48,467 nucleotides of DNA, from assembly GCF_900143525.1 (NCBI RefSeq), contig NZ_FREZ01000012.1, positions 23,210 through 71,676 on the forward strand. Reading direction: 5' to 3'. The DNA is from Ruegeria sp. Alg231-54 (GTDB lineage Bacteria > Pseudomonadota > Alphaproteobacteria > Rhodobacterales > Rhodobacteraceae). A program made the translations under genes and the position numbers. Position 1 is the stretch's first letter; every line of letters begins with the position of its first letter. This document shows, piece after piece, positions 1 through 8,949 of this stretch. Below the pieces are notes generated by a model. The model did not search any database. It saw nothing but the letters and a program-made list of their open reading frames with translations, and was not told the DNA's origin.

Positions 1-419
1 GTCACGATGGATTCAGGTTGACCGTAGCGTTTCATTGATTTTCTGAGGAATTTCAACGCAGCTTTGCGGTCACGGCGCTTGGTCACATAACTTTCCAGCA
101 CCTCGCCTTCGTGATCCACAGCCCGCCATAGGTAGTGCGTCTCGCCATTGATCTTCACGAAGACCTTGTCCAGATGCCACTGCCAGTTCGAATAAGATCG
201 CATCCGATTGACCCTGTTTCTGCGGATCTCTGCCGCGAATATCGGGCCAAATCTGTTCCACCAATAACGCACAGTTTCGTGGCTGATTTCGATCCCACGC
301 TCGTGCAGAAGGTCCTCGACGTTTCGGAGCGAAAGCGGAAAGCGAACGTACATCATAACCGCCAAGCGAATAATTTCTGGACTGGTTTTGAAATAGCGAA
401 AAGGGGAGCGTTTTCTCAT
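1..419 (-). CDS. IS6-family transposase, 5' part only
   Basis: My reading of the minus strand from the ATG at 417-419 stays open to the window edge, about 139 codons. It begins MRKRSPFRYFKTSPEIIRLA and continues with the helix-turn-helix region and the start of the DDE domain. The first catalytic Asp is in WHLDKVFVK. Most residues match the intact IS6 transposase at 8990-9697, including the shared stretch RFPLSLRNVEDLLHERGI. The second Asp and the Glu of the DDE triad would lie outside the window, so it cannot be told whether this copy is intact. Confidence 0.85.
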   Translation of the reverse strand, partial: MRKRSPFRYFKTSPEIIRLAVMMYVRFPLSLRNVEDLLHERGIEISHETVRYWWNRFGPIFAAEIRRNRVNRMRSYSNWQWHLDKVFVKINGETHYLWRAVDHEGEVLESYVTKRRDRKAALKFLRKSMKRYGQPESIV

Positions 420-476
420 CACAGCAGGCTACGAAACCGACCTACCCGCCTCAAGCTGGTTTCTTCTGACAGTGCC
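1..476 (-). mobile_element. IS6-family insertion sequence, partial (runs off left edge)
   Basis: The right terminus, read on the minus strand, begins GGCACTGTCAGAAGAAACC at 476 and is followed by a leader and the transposase start at 419. The sequence is clearly related to the complete IS6 element at 8936-9755 and has the same orientation, but the termini and protein differ, so it is a different IS of the same family. It ends only 10 bp from the stop codon of the semialdehyde dehydrogenase gene. The left end lies outside the window. Confidence 0.85.
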
Positions 477-486
477 TGCTTCGTCG

Positions 487-1995
487 CTAAAATTGTTCCT
501 GCAACAGATCAGACGGCATGTTCTGAAAGCACACGGGCCGCAGGAACCGCCTGATCGACAGGGTTCCGACGGAGGTTGCCCCGAAATTGGTCGAAGCGGG
601 ATAGGGGCCTCCGTGCACCATGGTACCGCTGACTTCAACGCCTGTTGGGAAGCCATTTATCAGGATGCGCCCAGCCTTGCGCTCAAGGATTGGCACTAGC
701 GACTTCGCGGTCTCCATATCACTCTCATCAATGTGCAACGTACAGGTCAGTTGCCCTTGCAGTGCCAGAGCAACAGCGCGCATTTGATCCAAATCATCAG
801 CAACAACAATCAGACCAAGCGGGCCGAAAACCTCTTCTCCCAGTTCTGCGTTAGCCAGCCAATGTGCAGCCGTTGTCTGATACAGATACGGCGTCGCGGT
901 TCGCTGATCACACATGGTGGTCAACATACCTTGGACACCCTCGCTGGCAGCGATACGTGATTGTCCATTACGATATGCAGCGGCGATCCCATCGGTAAGC
1001 ATGGTTTGTTTACCAACCTGTTCCAATCCCTCGATCGCAGCCTCAGTCAGGGCCTTGGCGTGATCTTTAAGGATCACGACAATTCCCGGATTCGTACAGA
1101 ATTGCCCTGCCCCCATTGTCAGCGATCCGGCCCAACCTGCGCCGATCTCCGCCCCACGCGACGACGCGGCCTCGGGCAGAATGAACATCGGATTCACGGA
1201 ACCCAATTCACCGAAGAACGGGATCGGCTCGGGGCGGGCAGCGCAAAGGTCAAAAAGTGCGCGACCACCAGGCAGCGACCCAGTGAACCCAACGGCTTTG
1301 ATCAGCGGGTGTTGCACAAGCGCCTGCCCCACATCGCGTGTTCCACCCTGAACCAGCGAAAACACACCCGGGTGAATGCCGCATTTTACTATTGCTGCGT
1401 GAATGGCTTCGGCTACGATTTCGCCTGTACCTGGATGAGCAGAATGGCCTTTTACGACAACTGGGCAGCCCACAGCCAGCGCCGCGGCGGTGTCGCCCCC
1501 AGCGGTAGAAAAAGCCAAAGGAAAATTCGACGCTCCAAAAACGGCCACAGGGCCAATCGGTCGCTGGATCATCTTGAGGTCTGGGCGCGGTAAAGGCGCG
1601 CGATCGGGGAGGGCTTCGTCATGTCGGAGATCTAGATAATCGCCTTGCAGGATGTGCGCTGCGAACAGGCGCAGTTGGCCCGTGGTACGACCACGCTCGC
1701 CTTGCAGACGTGCTTCGGGCAACCCAGTTTCCTGCGTTCCGATTTCTGTGATGGCCTCAGCGCGAGCTTCAATCTCATCAGCGATCGCGTTCAAAAACGC
1801 AGCGCGGTCCTCGCGGCTGGAATAGCCATATGACCAGAACGCTTGCTCAGCAGAGTTAACAGCATTGTCGACATGCTCCGCTGTCCCGACCGAGAAGTGA
1901 TGTGAAGGTCCATGTGCAGGTTCGGAAGTAAAGTGACTTTCTCCGTCAACCCATTGGCCAGCGATGAGGTGTTTTCCGTGCGGTTCGAATATCAT
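487..1995 (-). CDS. Alpha-ketoglutarate semialdehyde dehydrogenase (2,5-dioxovalerate dehydrogenase), ALDH superfamily
   Basis: A 502-residue aldehyde dehydrogenase, the usual full length. It would oxidise 2-oxoglutarate semialdehyde to 2-oxoglutarate with NAD(P)+ in the cytoplasm, the last step of non-phosphorylative pentonate, glucarate and hydroxyproline routes. Visible signatures are the cofactor segment VFGASNFPLAFSTAGGDTA (about 152-170) with Asn157, Lys182 in VVKGHSAHPG, the general base Glu263 in FFGELGSVNP and the nucleophile Cys300 in GAGQFCTNPG. The GASNFP, KGHSAHP and C-terminal RPVCFQ patterns are typical of the KGSADH branch rather than of general ALDHs. It is the last gene of the operon: the start is 2 bp after the pdxA-like stop, and the stop is 10 bp from the IS6 end. 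The gene is therefore complete despite the insertion. The preceding dehydratases support this substrate. Confidence 0.88.
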   Translation of the reverse strand: MIFEPHGKHLIAGQWVDGESHFTSEPAHGPSHHFSVGTAEHVDNAVNSAEQAFWSYGYSSREDRAAFLNAIADEIEARAEAITEIGTQETGLPEARLQGERGRTTGQLRLFAAHILQGDYLDLRHDEALPDRAPLPRPDLKMIQRPIGPVAVFGASNFPLAFSTAGGDTAAALAVGCPVVVKGHSAHPGTGEIVAEAIHAAIVKCGIHPGVFSLVQGGTRDVGQALVQHPLIKAVGFTGSLPGGRALFDLCAARPEPIPFFGELGSVNPMFILPEAASSRGAEIGAGWAGSLTMGAGQFCTNPGIVVILKDHAKALTEAAIEGLEQVGKQTMLTDGIAAAYRNGQSRIAASEGVQGMLTTMCDQRTATPYLYQTTAAHWLANAELGEEVFGPLGLIVVADDLDQMRAVALALQGQLTCTLHIDESDMETAKSLVPILERKAGRILINGFPTGVEVSGTMVHGGPYPASTNFGATSVGTLSIRRFLRPVCFQNMPSDLLQEQF

Positions 1996-1997
1996 GT

Positions 1998-2999
1998 TCA
2001 GTTATCCCAATGTGTGACCATGTCACAGGCAATATCAAAGGCGGCGCGGGTGGCACCGACGTCTGCTCGGCCCTGTCCGGCAATGTCGAAGGCTGTCCCA
2101 TGTGCGGGTGTTGAAACCGGGAAAGGCAGCCCGCCCTGGACGGTTACACCACGATCAAATCCCAAGAGCTTCAAAGCGATCTGCCCCTGATCGTGATACA
2201 TCGTCACAACGGCGTCGATATCCTTGGCCACAGCCTTGAGAAACACCGTGTCAGAGGGCCATGGGCCGTCGATTGACATCTGTCCGCCAGCGAGCTTTTT
2301 CACGGTCGGTTCCAGAATGTCGATTTCTTCTGTTCCAAAGTTCCCGCCATCGCCGGCATGCGGGTTGATAGCGGCCACGGAAATTCGCGGGCGCTCCATA
2401 CCTGATCGGCGCAACACGTTGTGGATCAAATGCACGGCTTCTGTGACACGCTCTTCGCTGATCGTGTCAGCGACATCTCGCAATGGAATATGGCTTGTGA
2501 CACGGCTCGTCCACATGCCGTCCAACGTGTTTAATTCCGAAATGTAGCTGGTTACGCCCAGCTTCTCGGCCATGTAGTGCAACTCATCATCATGTCCCAA
2601 ACCTGCGAGATGCATGGAGGCCTTGTTAAATGGACCAAAGACAATGGCATCGATAACACCGGTCTGAACGAACTCCAGAGCTTGATCCAGCGTTTGCAAT
2701 ACCGAAGCACCGCCCTCCTGAGAAACTTCTGCTACCCTGATCTCATCCGGGGCGATGGTATCCATTGCGTGGTGAGCGAAGCCCTGCTCGACAGTCCAGT
2801 TTGTTGTGACGTCGGCAGGGATCAGATCATATTGGCATTGGGCCACGTTCTGGCCGGCCTCAAATACGTGCGCATCGCCGATCAACAGGATATCAGCGGC
2901 ATCTGCTACGCCCTCAGAACTCAGCAAGCGCGCGATCAACTCAGGCCCGATGCCGCTGGGGTCACCGGGGATAATGCCAATTTTGGGTTTCATGCTCAC
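1998..2999 (-). CDS. pdxA: PdxA-family 4-phosphoerythronate/threonate-type dehydrogenase
   Basis: A 333-residue member of the PdxA family, NAD-dependent enzymes that oxidise and decarboxylate 4-phosphohydroxy acids. The N-terminus carries GIIPGDPSGIGPEL (about 8-21). Metal-ligand histidines typical of the family are visible at His214 (NPHAG), His269 (MYHDQG) and His300 (PAHGT), and His170 lies in SHIPL. Its start overlaps the gntR stop by 4 bp. PdxA proper makes pyridoxal phosphate, but a copy inside a catabolic operon is more often a PdxA2-type enzyme acting on phosphorylated threonate or a related acid. The usual partner kinase (DUF1537) is not present here, so the substrate is open. The family call is secure; the reaction is inference. 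Confidence 0.85.
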   Translation of the reverse strand: MSMKPKIGIIPGDPSGIGPELIARLLSSEGVADAADILLIGDAHVFEAGQNVAQCQYDLIPADVTTNWTVEQGFAHHAMDTIAPDEIRVAEVSQEGGASVLQTLDQALEFVQTGVIDAIVFGPFNKASMHLAGLGHDDELHYMAEKLGVTSYISELNTLDGMWTSRVTSHIPLRDVADTISEERVTEAVHLIHNVLRRSGMERPRISVAAINPHAGDGGNFGTEEIDILEPTVKKLAGGQMSIDGPWPSDTVFLKAVAKDIDAVVTMYHDQGQIALKLLGFDRGVTVQGGLPFPVSTPAHGTAFDIAGQGRADVGATRAAFDIACDMVTHWDN

Positions 3000-3706
3000 T
3001 CCTCGGGGGCTCTGTCCGCGTCATCTGAATGAATGCGGGCGATGTTCTCGATTGTACTTTTCAGATGGTCTCTGAGTGCGCGGCGCGTTGCCTTGGCATC
3101 GCGTCTTTGCAGGGCGTCTGTGATGTCGGCATGTTGCGCCAGTGTGTTATCCCGGCGATCGACTTGCTGTGAAGAAAGAAAGCGCGCGCGCCAAAGTCGA
3201 GCGTTATACTGTCTGTGCGTTTCGATCAGGGGCTCATTCCGGCTGGCTTCAACGATGGCGGCGTGGAATTGCATGTCCAGTTGGAAGAACTCAAGCGGCT
3301 CCAATCGCGACGAATTTTTGAACATCCGGGCACCCAACCGCACGATCTCGGCGATCTCGGCCATTGTAGCCTCGATACAGGCCATTTCACCGGCCAGCGC
3401 TTCGAGAGCGCCAAGTACGGAAATGTACTGCGTCAACTCATGCAGAGACGGGTCAGCTACACGCGGGCGACGGGTGGCAGAATATTCAACAAGCCCTTCA
3501 ATTTCCAATAACCGCAACGCTTCGCGCAACGGTGTGCGGGACACGCCCAGAGCATCGGCAAGATCGCGTTCTGGAATAGCAGTTCCGGGGGCAAGTTTAC
3601 CCAGAAGAATAAACTCCCGGAGGTTATCCGCCGCTTCTTCGGCCAGTGTGCGACGGGGTCGCACGCCACCTTCTTCTTTCAGGTTATCAATCCAGCTTTC
3701 ACTCAA
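2996..3706 (-). CDS. GntR-family (FadR/FCD) transcriptional regulator of the sugar-acid operon
   Basis: A 236-residue regulator with an N-terminal winged helix (about 20-85; VSRTPLREALRLLEIEGLVE marks the recognition region) and a C-terminal FCD ligand domain. Probable metal-binding residues are in LDMQFHAAIVEA, HADITDAL and LRDHL. FCD regulators of this kind usually repress a sugar-acid operon and are released by a pathway intermediate. The gene sits inside the operon it probably controls: the start lies 1 bp from the upstream dehydratase stop, and the stop overlaps the pdxA start (ATGA). The perfect palindrome at 8888-8901 upstream of tctC is its likely operator, because it matches the TTGGTATACCAA sites of the related hexuronate regulators UxuR and ExuR. 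Confidence 0.88.
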   Translation of the reverse strand: MSESWIDNLKEEGGVRPRRTLAEEAADNLREFILLGKLAPGTAIPERDLADALGVSRTPLREALRLLEIEGLVEYSATRRPRVADPSLHELTQYISVLGALEALAGEMACIEATMAEIAEIVRLGARMFKNSSRLEPLEFFQLDMQFHAAIVEASRNEPLIETHRQYNARLWRARFLSSQQVDRRDNTLAQHADITDALQRRDAKATRRALRDHLKSTIENIARIHSDDADRAPEE

Positions 3707-3707
3707 T

Positions 3708-4622
3708 TCATTTCCCCCACTTCAGGACCATTGGATCCAGAGGTTTTAACAGGTCTATCAACCGGCTGCGGATGGCGGGATGCAAAGGAGGGATCGGATG
3801 CCGGCAGAATTCCGACTTGATTACGCCGCCTTCGACCATGGCAGCCTTACACGATTGCCAGCCACATTGCCGGTTTTCATGATTGATTGCCATAGCCACA
3901 CGGCCATAGGCTGATGTCGCTTCGTCGATACGCCCGGCGTAGTGATGGGTCAGCACCGGCTTGATCTGGTCGACAATCATCCCAGAGGTCATGGAACCTG
4001 TCGCCCCGGCGTCCAGATCCGCCAAAAGCGTAATCGCCTCTTCGCCGTCGAAAGGCGCTTCAATGGCCTCGCTACCCTGTTCGATCAATGCACGGATCTT
4101 GCTAGCCGCACGCGGGCACTCGATCTTGAACAGCTTGACCGCTTCGATCTCTTTGGCCATGCGCACAAGAAGAGGCACGGGCAAATCTACACCTGACAGC
4201 GGCGCGTCTTGCACCATGATCGGGATACCTACTTTGCCCACGGCTTCGAATTGCTCAAAGCTCTGTTCAGGCGTGCCTTTCAGCAAAGCACCATGATAAG
4301 GGGGCATCATCATGACAATGTCGGCGCCAAGATCCTTGGCAAATTGCGCGCGTTCCACGGCGATCTGCGTCGCATAATGGCTGATCGTAACGATCACCGG
4401 CACGCGACCCGCAATATGTTCAACGGAAAGCCGGGCAAGAACCTCTCGTTCTGCATCGGAAATCAGAAACTGCTCAGAGAAGTTGGCCAGAATGCAGATC
4501 CCGTCTGCGCCCTGATCAATCAAACAATCCAGAACCCGCTTCATCCCTTCAAGATCAAGCGAACCATCGGGGTTAAAAGGAGTGGGAGCAACCGGCCAGA
4601 TACCAGTGTAAATGCGGCTCAT
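3708..4622 (-). CDS. DHDPS/NAL-superfamily lyase, probable 2-keto-3-deoxy-L-pentonate dehydratase
   Basis: A 304-residue (beta/alpha)8-barrel protein of the DapA superfamily. The likely Schiff-base lysine is Lys166 in [10 protein letters not shown]. The usual DHDPS Tyr segment (YNxP) is replaced by MVQDAPLSG (136-144), which separates it from true dihydrodipicolinate synthase and fits the sugar-acid branch. The predicted reaction is dehydration and deamination-like rearrangement of a 2-keto-3-deoxy-pentonate to alpha-ketoglutarate semialdehyde, the substrate of the dehydrogenase at 487-1995. Its start overlaps the upstream dehydratase stop by 4 bp, so the two should be translationally coupled. 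An aldolase splitting the same intermediate to pyruvate and glycolaldehyde is the main alternative, but the semialdehyde dehydrogenase argues for the dehydratase. Confidence 0.78.
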   Translation of the reverse strand: MSRIYTGIWPVAPTPFNPDGSLDLEGMKRVLDCLIDQGADGICILANFSEQFLISDAEREVLARLSVEHIAGRVPVIVTISHYATQIAVERAQFAKDLGADIVMMMPPYHGALLKGTPEQSFEQFEAVGKVGIPIMVQDAPLSGVDLPVPLLVRMAKEIEAVKLFKIECPRAASKIRALIEQGSEAIEAPFDGEEAITLLADLDAGATGSMTSGMIVDQIKPVLTHHYAGRIDEATSAYGRVAMAINHENRQCGWQSCKAAMVEGGVIKSEFCRHPIPPLHPAIRSRLIDLLKPLDPMVLKWGK

Positions 4623-5794
4623 TCTTCCACCTCAAAGTCATGCAGGTGTTTGTCCGAGATCTCGATACCAAGACCGGGTTTGTTGTCATCCAGATCAAGG
4701 TATCCGTCGACGGCATCCGGGTCACCTTCGAAGATGTAGTAGAACAGCTCATTACCGACTTCGACATCGAAGACGGGGAAATATTCACTGATCATGCAGT
4801 TCGTATTGGCCATGGTCAGGTGGTAGTTGTGCATCTGCCCGGCGTGCGGGATCACAGGCACTTGGAAGGCTTCGGCGATGGCGTTGATCTTTTGCGCCGC
4901 CGTAATACCACCCACCCTGTTGGTGTCATATTGGAGAACGCTAACGGCCTTTTTCTCGATCAGATCTTTGCAACCAATAACCGAGAACTCATGCTCACCA
5001 CCGGAAATTGGCACGATGTTCATGGCGTTCAGTTCCCGGTAGCCTTCGACATCATCCGCAATCACCGGCTCTTCCAGCCAGCGTGGTTCGTATTTGACCA
5101 ACTTGGGCAACATCCGCTTGGTGTAATCAAGGTTCCAACCCTGATAACATTCTAACATCAGGTCCACATCGTAACCGACAACTTCGCGGACCGCTTCCAC
5201 CCGCTTGAGGTTTTCGCGCATGCCCGCCATACCGTCTTTGGGACCCCAGCCAAAGCGCATCTTGTAGCCTTGGTAATTGTTCTTCTTCGCTTCCTCGGCT
5301 TCGGCCTGCATCATTTCGATCGGGCCAGAATAAAGCTTGGAATAATATACCGGGATTTTCTCTTTGGTGCGCCCGCCCAACAGTTTGAACACCGGCTTTC
5401 CAGTCAGCTTGCCCATTAGATCCCAAATCGCCACATCAATCGCGGAAATCGCGGTCATGCCAACACCTTTGCGGCCCCATGCATGCGAGCGGCGATACAT
5501 CTTTTCCCAAAGATAGGCATAATCAAATGGATCTTCGCCAATCACCATCGGCGCGAACCACTCGTTTATGGCTTTCTTCACGACATTCGGTGCAAGAGCT
5601 GCGTTACCAATCCCGACCGTACCGTCTTCGGTTTCAATCTCGCAGGTCAGCCACTGATGAAAGCGGAAGGACGACATAGCATCCCCTTTTTCCCACAAAA
5701 CGTCACTCGCGTTGGTGCAGAAGTTGCCAGTTGGCGGAACGGTTTTGCCTTTCCAGTTCCAGACACGTGTGCGGACTGATCTAATTTTTGTCAT
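4619..5794 (-). CDS. Enolase-superfamily sugar-acid dehydratase of the L-rhamnonate dehydratase (RhamD) group, possibly L-lyxonate dehydratase
   Basis: A 391-residue mandelate racemase/enolase-type protein that looks like RhamD along most of its length, for example [37 protein letters not shown] and [10 protein letters not shown]. Acidic residues for Mg2+ lie in DLMLECY (about 211-217), WLEEP (239-243) and GGEHE (265-269). The probable catalytic His317 is in [12 protein letters not shown]. These enzymes remove water from an aldonate to give the 2-keto-3-deoxy acid. E. coli RhamD works in a six-carbon deoxy-sugar route ending in an aldolase, but here the next enzymes are the five-carbon pair (keto-deoxy-pentonate dehydratase and KGSADH). 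That combination is known for L-lyxonate, whose dehydratase belongs to this group. L-lyxonate is therefore favoured over L-rhamnonate; the exact substrate is inference. Confidence 0.82.
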   Translation of the reverse strand: MTKIRSVRTRVWNWKGKTVPPTGNFCTNASDVLWEKGDAMSSFRFHQWLTCEIETEDGTVGIGNAALAPNVVKKAINEWFAPMVIGEDPFDYAYLWEKMYRRSHAWGRKGVGMTAISAIDVAIWDLMGKLTGKPVFKLLGGRTKEKIPVYYSKLYSGPIEMMQAEAEEAKKNNYQGYKMRFGWGPKDGMAGMRENLKRVEAVREVVGYDVDLMLECYQGWNLDYTKRMLPKLVKYEPRWLEEPVIADDVEGYRELNAMNIVPISGGEHEFSVIGCKDLIEKKAVSVLQYDTNRVGGITAAQKINAIAEAFQVPVIPHAGQMHNYHLTMANTNCMISEYFPVFDVEVGNELFYYIFEGDPDAVDGYLDLDDNKPGLGIEISDKHLHDFEVEE

Positions 5795-5796
5795 TG

Positions 5797-7299
5797 TTAT
5801 TCTCCAGTCGACTTAAGCGGCGAGCGTTGTTTGAAAAAGCGTCCCCAGATCGTCGGTCCAAACAGGGCCAAAACTGTGAGAACAAAGAAGAAGAGCGACA
5901 ACGGGCGGGTTAGCATCAGCCACCATTTTTCGTCGAGCATGACCATGGATTGACCAAGACGGGTTTCAAGCATCCCACCAAGGATCAGGCCAATCGCCAT
6001 AGGCACAACCGAGAAACCATGTCGGCGCATGAAGAAGCCCAAGATACCCGAACCGATGGCGATCCAGACGTCCATCATCGATTGCTCCAGCGCATATGCC
6101 CCAACAATCGAGAAGATAAAGACGATGGGCCACAGGACCTGGATCGGGATCAACGTGACGCGAGCAAATATCTTGGCGCCCCAGAGCCCGATGAAGAAGA
6201 AGATTATGTTGACCAGCATCATCGACCAGAAGATGGCGAATGCGAAATCGGCCTGTTCCGTGAACATGGTCGGGCCCGGACGCAATCCATGCACCATCAG
6301 ACCGGCAAGGATCACAGCGGCGGTGGGGCTACCTGGAATGCCCAGCGCAAGCGTTGGCACCATGGCACCACCGGTTGCCGAATTATTTGCCGCTTCAGAA
6401 CCAGCAATTCCCTCGAGCGAGCCTTTGCCGAACTCTTCGGGTTTCTTGGACCACCGCTTGGCCTCATTGTAACCGATCATCGAGGCCACAGTTGCGCCTT
6501 CGGCAGGTAGAATGCCAATGAATGTGCCGATACCTGATGATCGAAGAATGGTCTTCCAAACGCGCGAGTAATCGTCTCGGCTGGGTAATTTTATCGCTTT
6601 CATGATGACCTGTTTGCGTTCCACATGCAGGTTATCGGCCTGCACCAGAAGCTCCGAGATTCCGAAAACGCCGATCATGACAGGTACGAAGGGAATGCCT
6701 TCGCTCAGCTCGTTCATACCAAAGGTGAAGCGTTCGATCGAGGTCAGCAGGTCAATACCCACTGTGGCGACCAGCACGCCGAATGCGCCAGACAGGATGT
6801 TCTTGACTGGAGAACCGTCGCCTATAGTGGCGAGCATCGAAAGACCAAAAACGGTCAGTGCGAAGTATTCAGGAGGCGCAAAGTTGTAGGCCGCACGGGC
6901 CATTAGCGGGGCAGCGGCCATCAGGCACACAACCGAGATTATGCCACCGATGGTCGAGGAGACCGCCGCCATCCCCAGCGCACGGCCTGCCTCGCCACGT
7001 TGTGCCAGTGGATAGCCGTCAAGGCAAGTGGTGGCACTGGCCGAAGTCCCTGGCGTGTTGATAAGAATAGCGGTGATTGCGCCTGCAAAAGTGGCAGCGC
7101 AATAGATTGTCGTCAGGATGGCGATTGCCGGGATCGGCTCCATCGTGATGGTAAATGGCAACAGTAGCGCGACGCCTGTAGTGGCGTTAAGCCCGGGAAG
7201 CGCACCCACGAGGACTCCACCAAGGGTGGCTACAAAGATCAACATCAACAGATGTGGATCAGCTAACGCCAACAGTCCGTTCAGGATAGCTGCATCCAT
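5797..7299 (-). CDS. Tripartite tricarboxylate transporter, large membrane subunit (TctA family)
   Basis: A 500-residue, highly hydrophobic protein with about ten to twelve membrane segments and the family signatures [19 protein letters not shown] near the N-terminus and a related GxPGSPTAA segment ([13 protein letters not shown]) in the second half. TctA is the channel subunit that imports carboxylates using an ion gradient after delivery by a periplasmic binding protein. It lies 5 bp downstream of tctB and 2 bp upstream of the dehydratase, within one transcription unit. The context suggests that the cargo is a sugar acid rather than citrate. Confidence 0.92.
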   Translation of the reverse strand: MDAAILNGLLALADPHLLMLIFVATLGGVLVGALPGLNATTGVALLLPFTITMEPIPAIAILTTIYCAATFAGAITAILINTPGTSASATTCLDGYPLAQRGEAGRALGMAAVSSTIGGIISVVCLMAAAPLMARAAYNFAPPEYFALTVFGLSMLATIGDGSPVKNILSGAFGVLVATVGIDLLTSIERFTFGMNELSEGIPFVPVMIGVFGISELLVQADNLHVERKQVIMKAIKLPSRDDYSRVWKTILRSSGIGTFIGILPAEGATVASMIGYNEAKRWSKKPEEFGKGSLEGIAGSEAANNSATGGAMVPTLALGIPGSPTAAVILAGLMVHGLRPGPTMFTEQADFAFAIFWSMMLVNIIFFFIGLWGAKIFARVTLIPIQVLWPIVFIFSIVGAYALEQSMMDVWIAIGSGILGFFMRRHGFSVVPMAIGLILGGMLETRLGQSMVMLDEKWWLMLTRPLSLFFFVLTVLALFGPTIWGRFFKQRSPLKSTGE

Positions 7300-7304
7300 G
7301 GTCT

Positions 7305-7787
7305 TTATCCGTACCAGAGGTTAGTGAGCAGCCCGCGCGGGAAGCGGACCTCGAAAACGCCGTCAAACAGAAAAAAGACGGCAATTGGGGTGATCAGTCC
7401 AACGAGGAAAACGGCCCAGAAGCGGCGTTCACCCCAAAGGGCTGCCAGCGATCCGGCGAATAGGCCAAGTCCAAGAAACAAATCGATTTCAGCGACAAGC
7501 AAGAACCCGATCAATAGCCCCATGGTCATTTGCACCATTTTTGTCAGTCGTTCAGGCGCGGCGCTGGTGTCGCGAAACAAGAGCCAGACTGACAGCATGA
7601 TGATCAAACCGATCACAAGCTGGGGAAAGTCTTCGGGTTGCATTCCGCGTTTCAGAATTGGCGGCACCCGGTCAAACTGGGTCGACAACCAATAGGCCCA
7701 AGCACAAAATGCAATAATCCCCAATGGGACAGCATAACGGGAAATGTCTCGGCGGGGTTGATCAGTGGTGTCAGCAGCGTCTTGCAT
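7305..7787 (-). CDS. Tripartite tricarboxylate transporter, small membrane subunit (TctB family)
   Basis: A 160-residue protein with four hydrophobic segments (about 20-40, 52-68, 85-105 and 120-145), the size and pattern of TctB. It would form the inner-membrane complex with TctA. The N-terminal 18 residues are polar and presumably cytoplasmic. TctB proteins are poorly conserved, so the call rests mainly on topology and on its position between tctC and tctA, with the usual order and spacing. Confidence 0.85.
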   Translation of the reverse strand: MQDAADTTDQPRRDISRYAVPLGIIAFCAWAYWLSTQFDRVPPILKRGMQPEDFPQLVIGLIIMLSVWLLFRDTSAAPERLTKMVQMTMGLLIGFLLVAEIDLFLGLGLFAGSLAALWGERRFWAVFLVGLITPIAVFFLFDGVFEVRFPRGLLTNLWYG

Positions 7788-7854
7788 CTCATGTCATTCC
7801 TGAAAAAGGAAGTGCGGTACGGCGACAGGGAAGTCGCCGTGCCAACTGGTCAAA

Positions 7855-8805
7855 TTATTCGATGAATCCCAGCTCTTTCAGAGCCGCTTCCATATCGGTG
7901 ACCATAGTGGTGATCTGGTTGCCCCACTCTTCTGAACCAACAACCGAAGTGCTGTCGAGACCGACCGATTCCAGGAAGCCCTGATAAACGCCGTGGTTCA
8001 TCGAGTTCATCAAAGCAGCTTCGATCTGTTCAGCCACTTCGTCAGGCGTGTCCTTGTGAACAACGAACCCACGTACCGTTGAGAAGCTGACATCAATGCC
8101 CATTTCCTTAGCGGTTTTTACGTCAGGCAAGCCTGCCATACGCTCATTCGCCAGAACAACAATCGGGCAAACGTCGCCAGCATCGATTTGCGAACCAGCT
8201 TCGGCAAGGTTCAGAACAGCTGCGTCAACCGCACCGGCAACCAGTTGGGTCGCCAATTCGCCACCACCATCAAACGGGACGATTTTTGGGGTCTGCATGC
8301 CGCCTTTCTTGGTGAACATGAATGCCGATACGTCATCGATGTTGCCAAGATGGGTGGTGCCATAGCTGATAGGCGCTTCTTTTTGCGCCGCAACGAATGC
8401 GTCCGCGTCAGCATAGGCGCCACAGCGTACCATCAGAATTTGTGGATCATCTGTACCGCGTGCAATTGGACGGATATCATCCAGCGTCATTTCGGTTTTG
8501 CCCTTTGCGACAGTCGCCGCGTGACCAATGGTGAAGGTCAGGATCGAATAACCATCCGCGGGAACGGTCAGATAGTGATCCATGGCAACTGCACCGCCGC
8601 CACCCTTTTTGTTCACGACAACCATATCCGTTTTCAGCTCGCGACGGGCGCGCAGCATCATCATGCGGGTAGTGACATCCGTGCCGCCGCCGTTACCGGC
8701 ATGAGTGATGACTTCGATAGTCTTGGATGGGTACTCATCGGCACCTGCAATAGAGCCCATTAGGGCCATTGCAGCGACCGATACGGTGGCAAGAAAGTTT
8801 TTCAT
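7855..8805 (-). CDS. Periplasmic binding protein of the tripartite tricarboxylate transporter (TctC/Bug family)
   Basis: A 316-residue protein with a signal peptide (MKNFLATVSVAAMALMGSIAGA, cleavage near 22) and the start of a Bug-type domain (YPSKTIEVITHAGNGGGTD). The VNKKGGGGAVA segment and a closing region near 250-260 are typical of the family. It would capture the carboxylate substrate in the periplasm for TctAB. It is the first gene of the operon, with a strong ribosome site (AGGAGGA, 6 bp before the ATG). About 50 bp separate it from tctB, a larger gap than elsewhere in the operon, in line with higher expression of the binding protein. Confidence 0.92.
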   Translation of the reverse strand: MKNFLATVSVAAMALMGSIAGADEYPSKTIEVITHAGNGGGTDVTTRMMMLRARRELKTDMVVVNKKGGGGAVAMDHYLTVPADGYSILTFTIGHAATVAKGKTEMTLDDIRPIARGTDDPQILMVRCGAYADADAFVAAQKEAPISYGTTHLGNIDDVSAFMFTKKGGMQTPKIVPFDGGGELATQLVAGAVDAAVLNLAEAGSQIDAGDVCPIVVLANERMAGLPDVKTAKEMGIDVSFSTVRGFVVHKDTPDEVAEQIEAALMNSMNHGVYQGFLESVGLDSTSVVGSEEWGNQITTMVTDMEAALKELGFIE

Positions 8806-8887
8806 TAGTTCCTCCTAGGTGTTTCAAACCGGCACTCCCTAGGGCCGATTCGTAATCTCGTGAGCATGGCGTATCAGGTATTTGGAA

Positions 8888-8901
8888 TTTGGTATACCAA
8901 A
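8888..8901. promoter_or_regulatory. Probable GntR/FCD operator upstream of the tct/sugar-acid operon
   Basis: TTTGGTATACCAAA is a perfect 14-bp palindrome about 83 bp upstream of the tctC start. It contains the TTGGTATACCAA core known from operators of UxuR and ExuR, GntR/FadR-type regulators of hexuronate genes. The GntR/FCD protein at 2996-3706 is the obvious candidate to bind it. The IS6 terminus begins only 20 to 34 bp further upstream. Confidence 0.72.
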
Positions 8902-8921
8902 AATTGGCGACATTGGAATAT

Positions 8922-8949
8922 GGGTGCTGTCAGACGGGTGCTGTCAGAC
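8922..8949. repeat. Tandem duplication of the IS6 terminal sequence
   Basis: GGGTGCTGTCAGAC occurs twice in direct succession (8922-8935 and 8936-8949). The inner copy pairs with the opposite IS end (GGGTCATGTCAGAAGAAC, minus strand from 9755), so it is the functional terminus. The outer copy is an extra unit of the same end. Confidence 0.8.

Noticed and set aside
961..1593. 210-codon plus-strand open frame
   Set aside because: It is antisense to the well-supported aldehyde dehydrogenase gene and has no recognisable domain.
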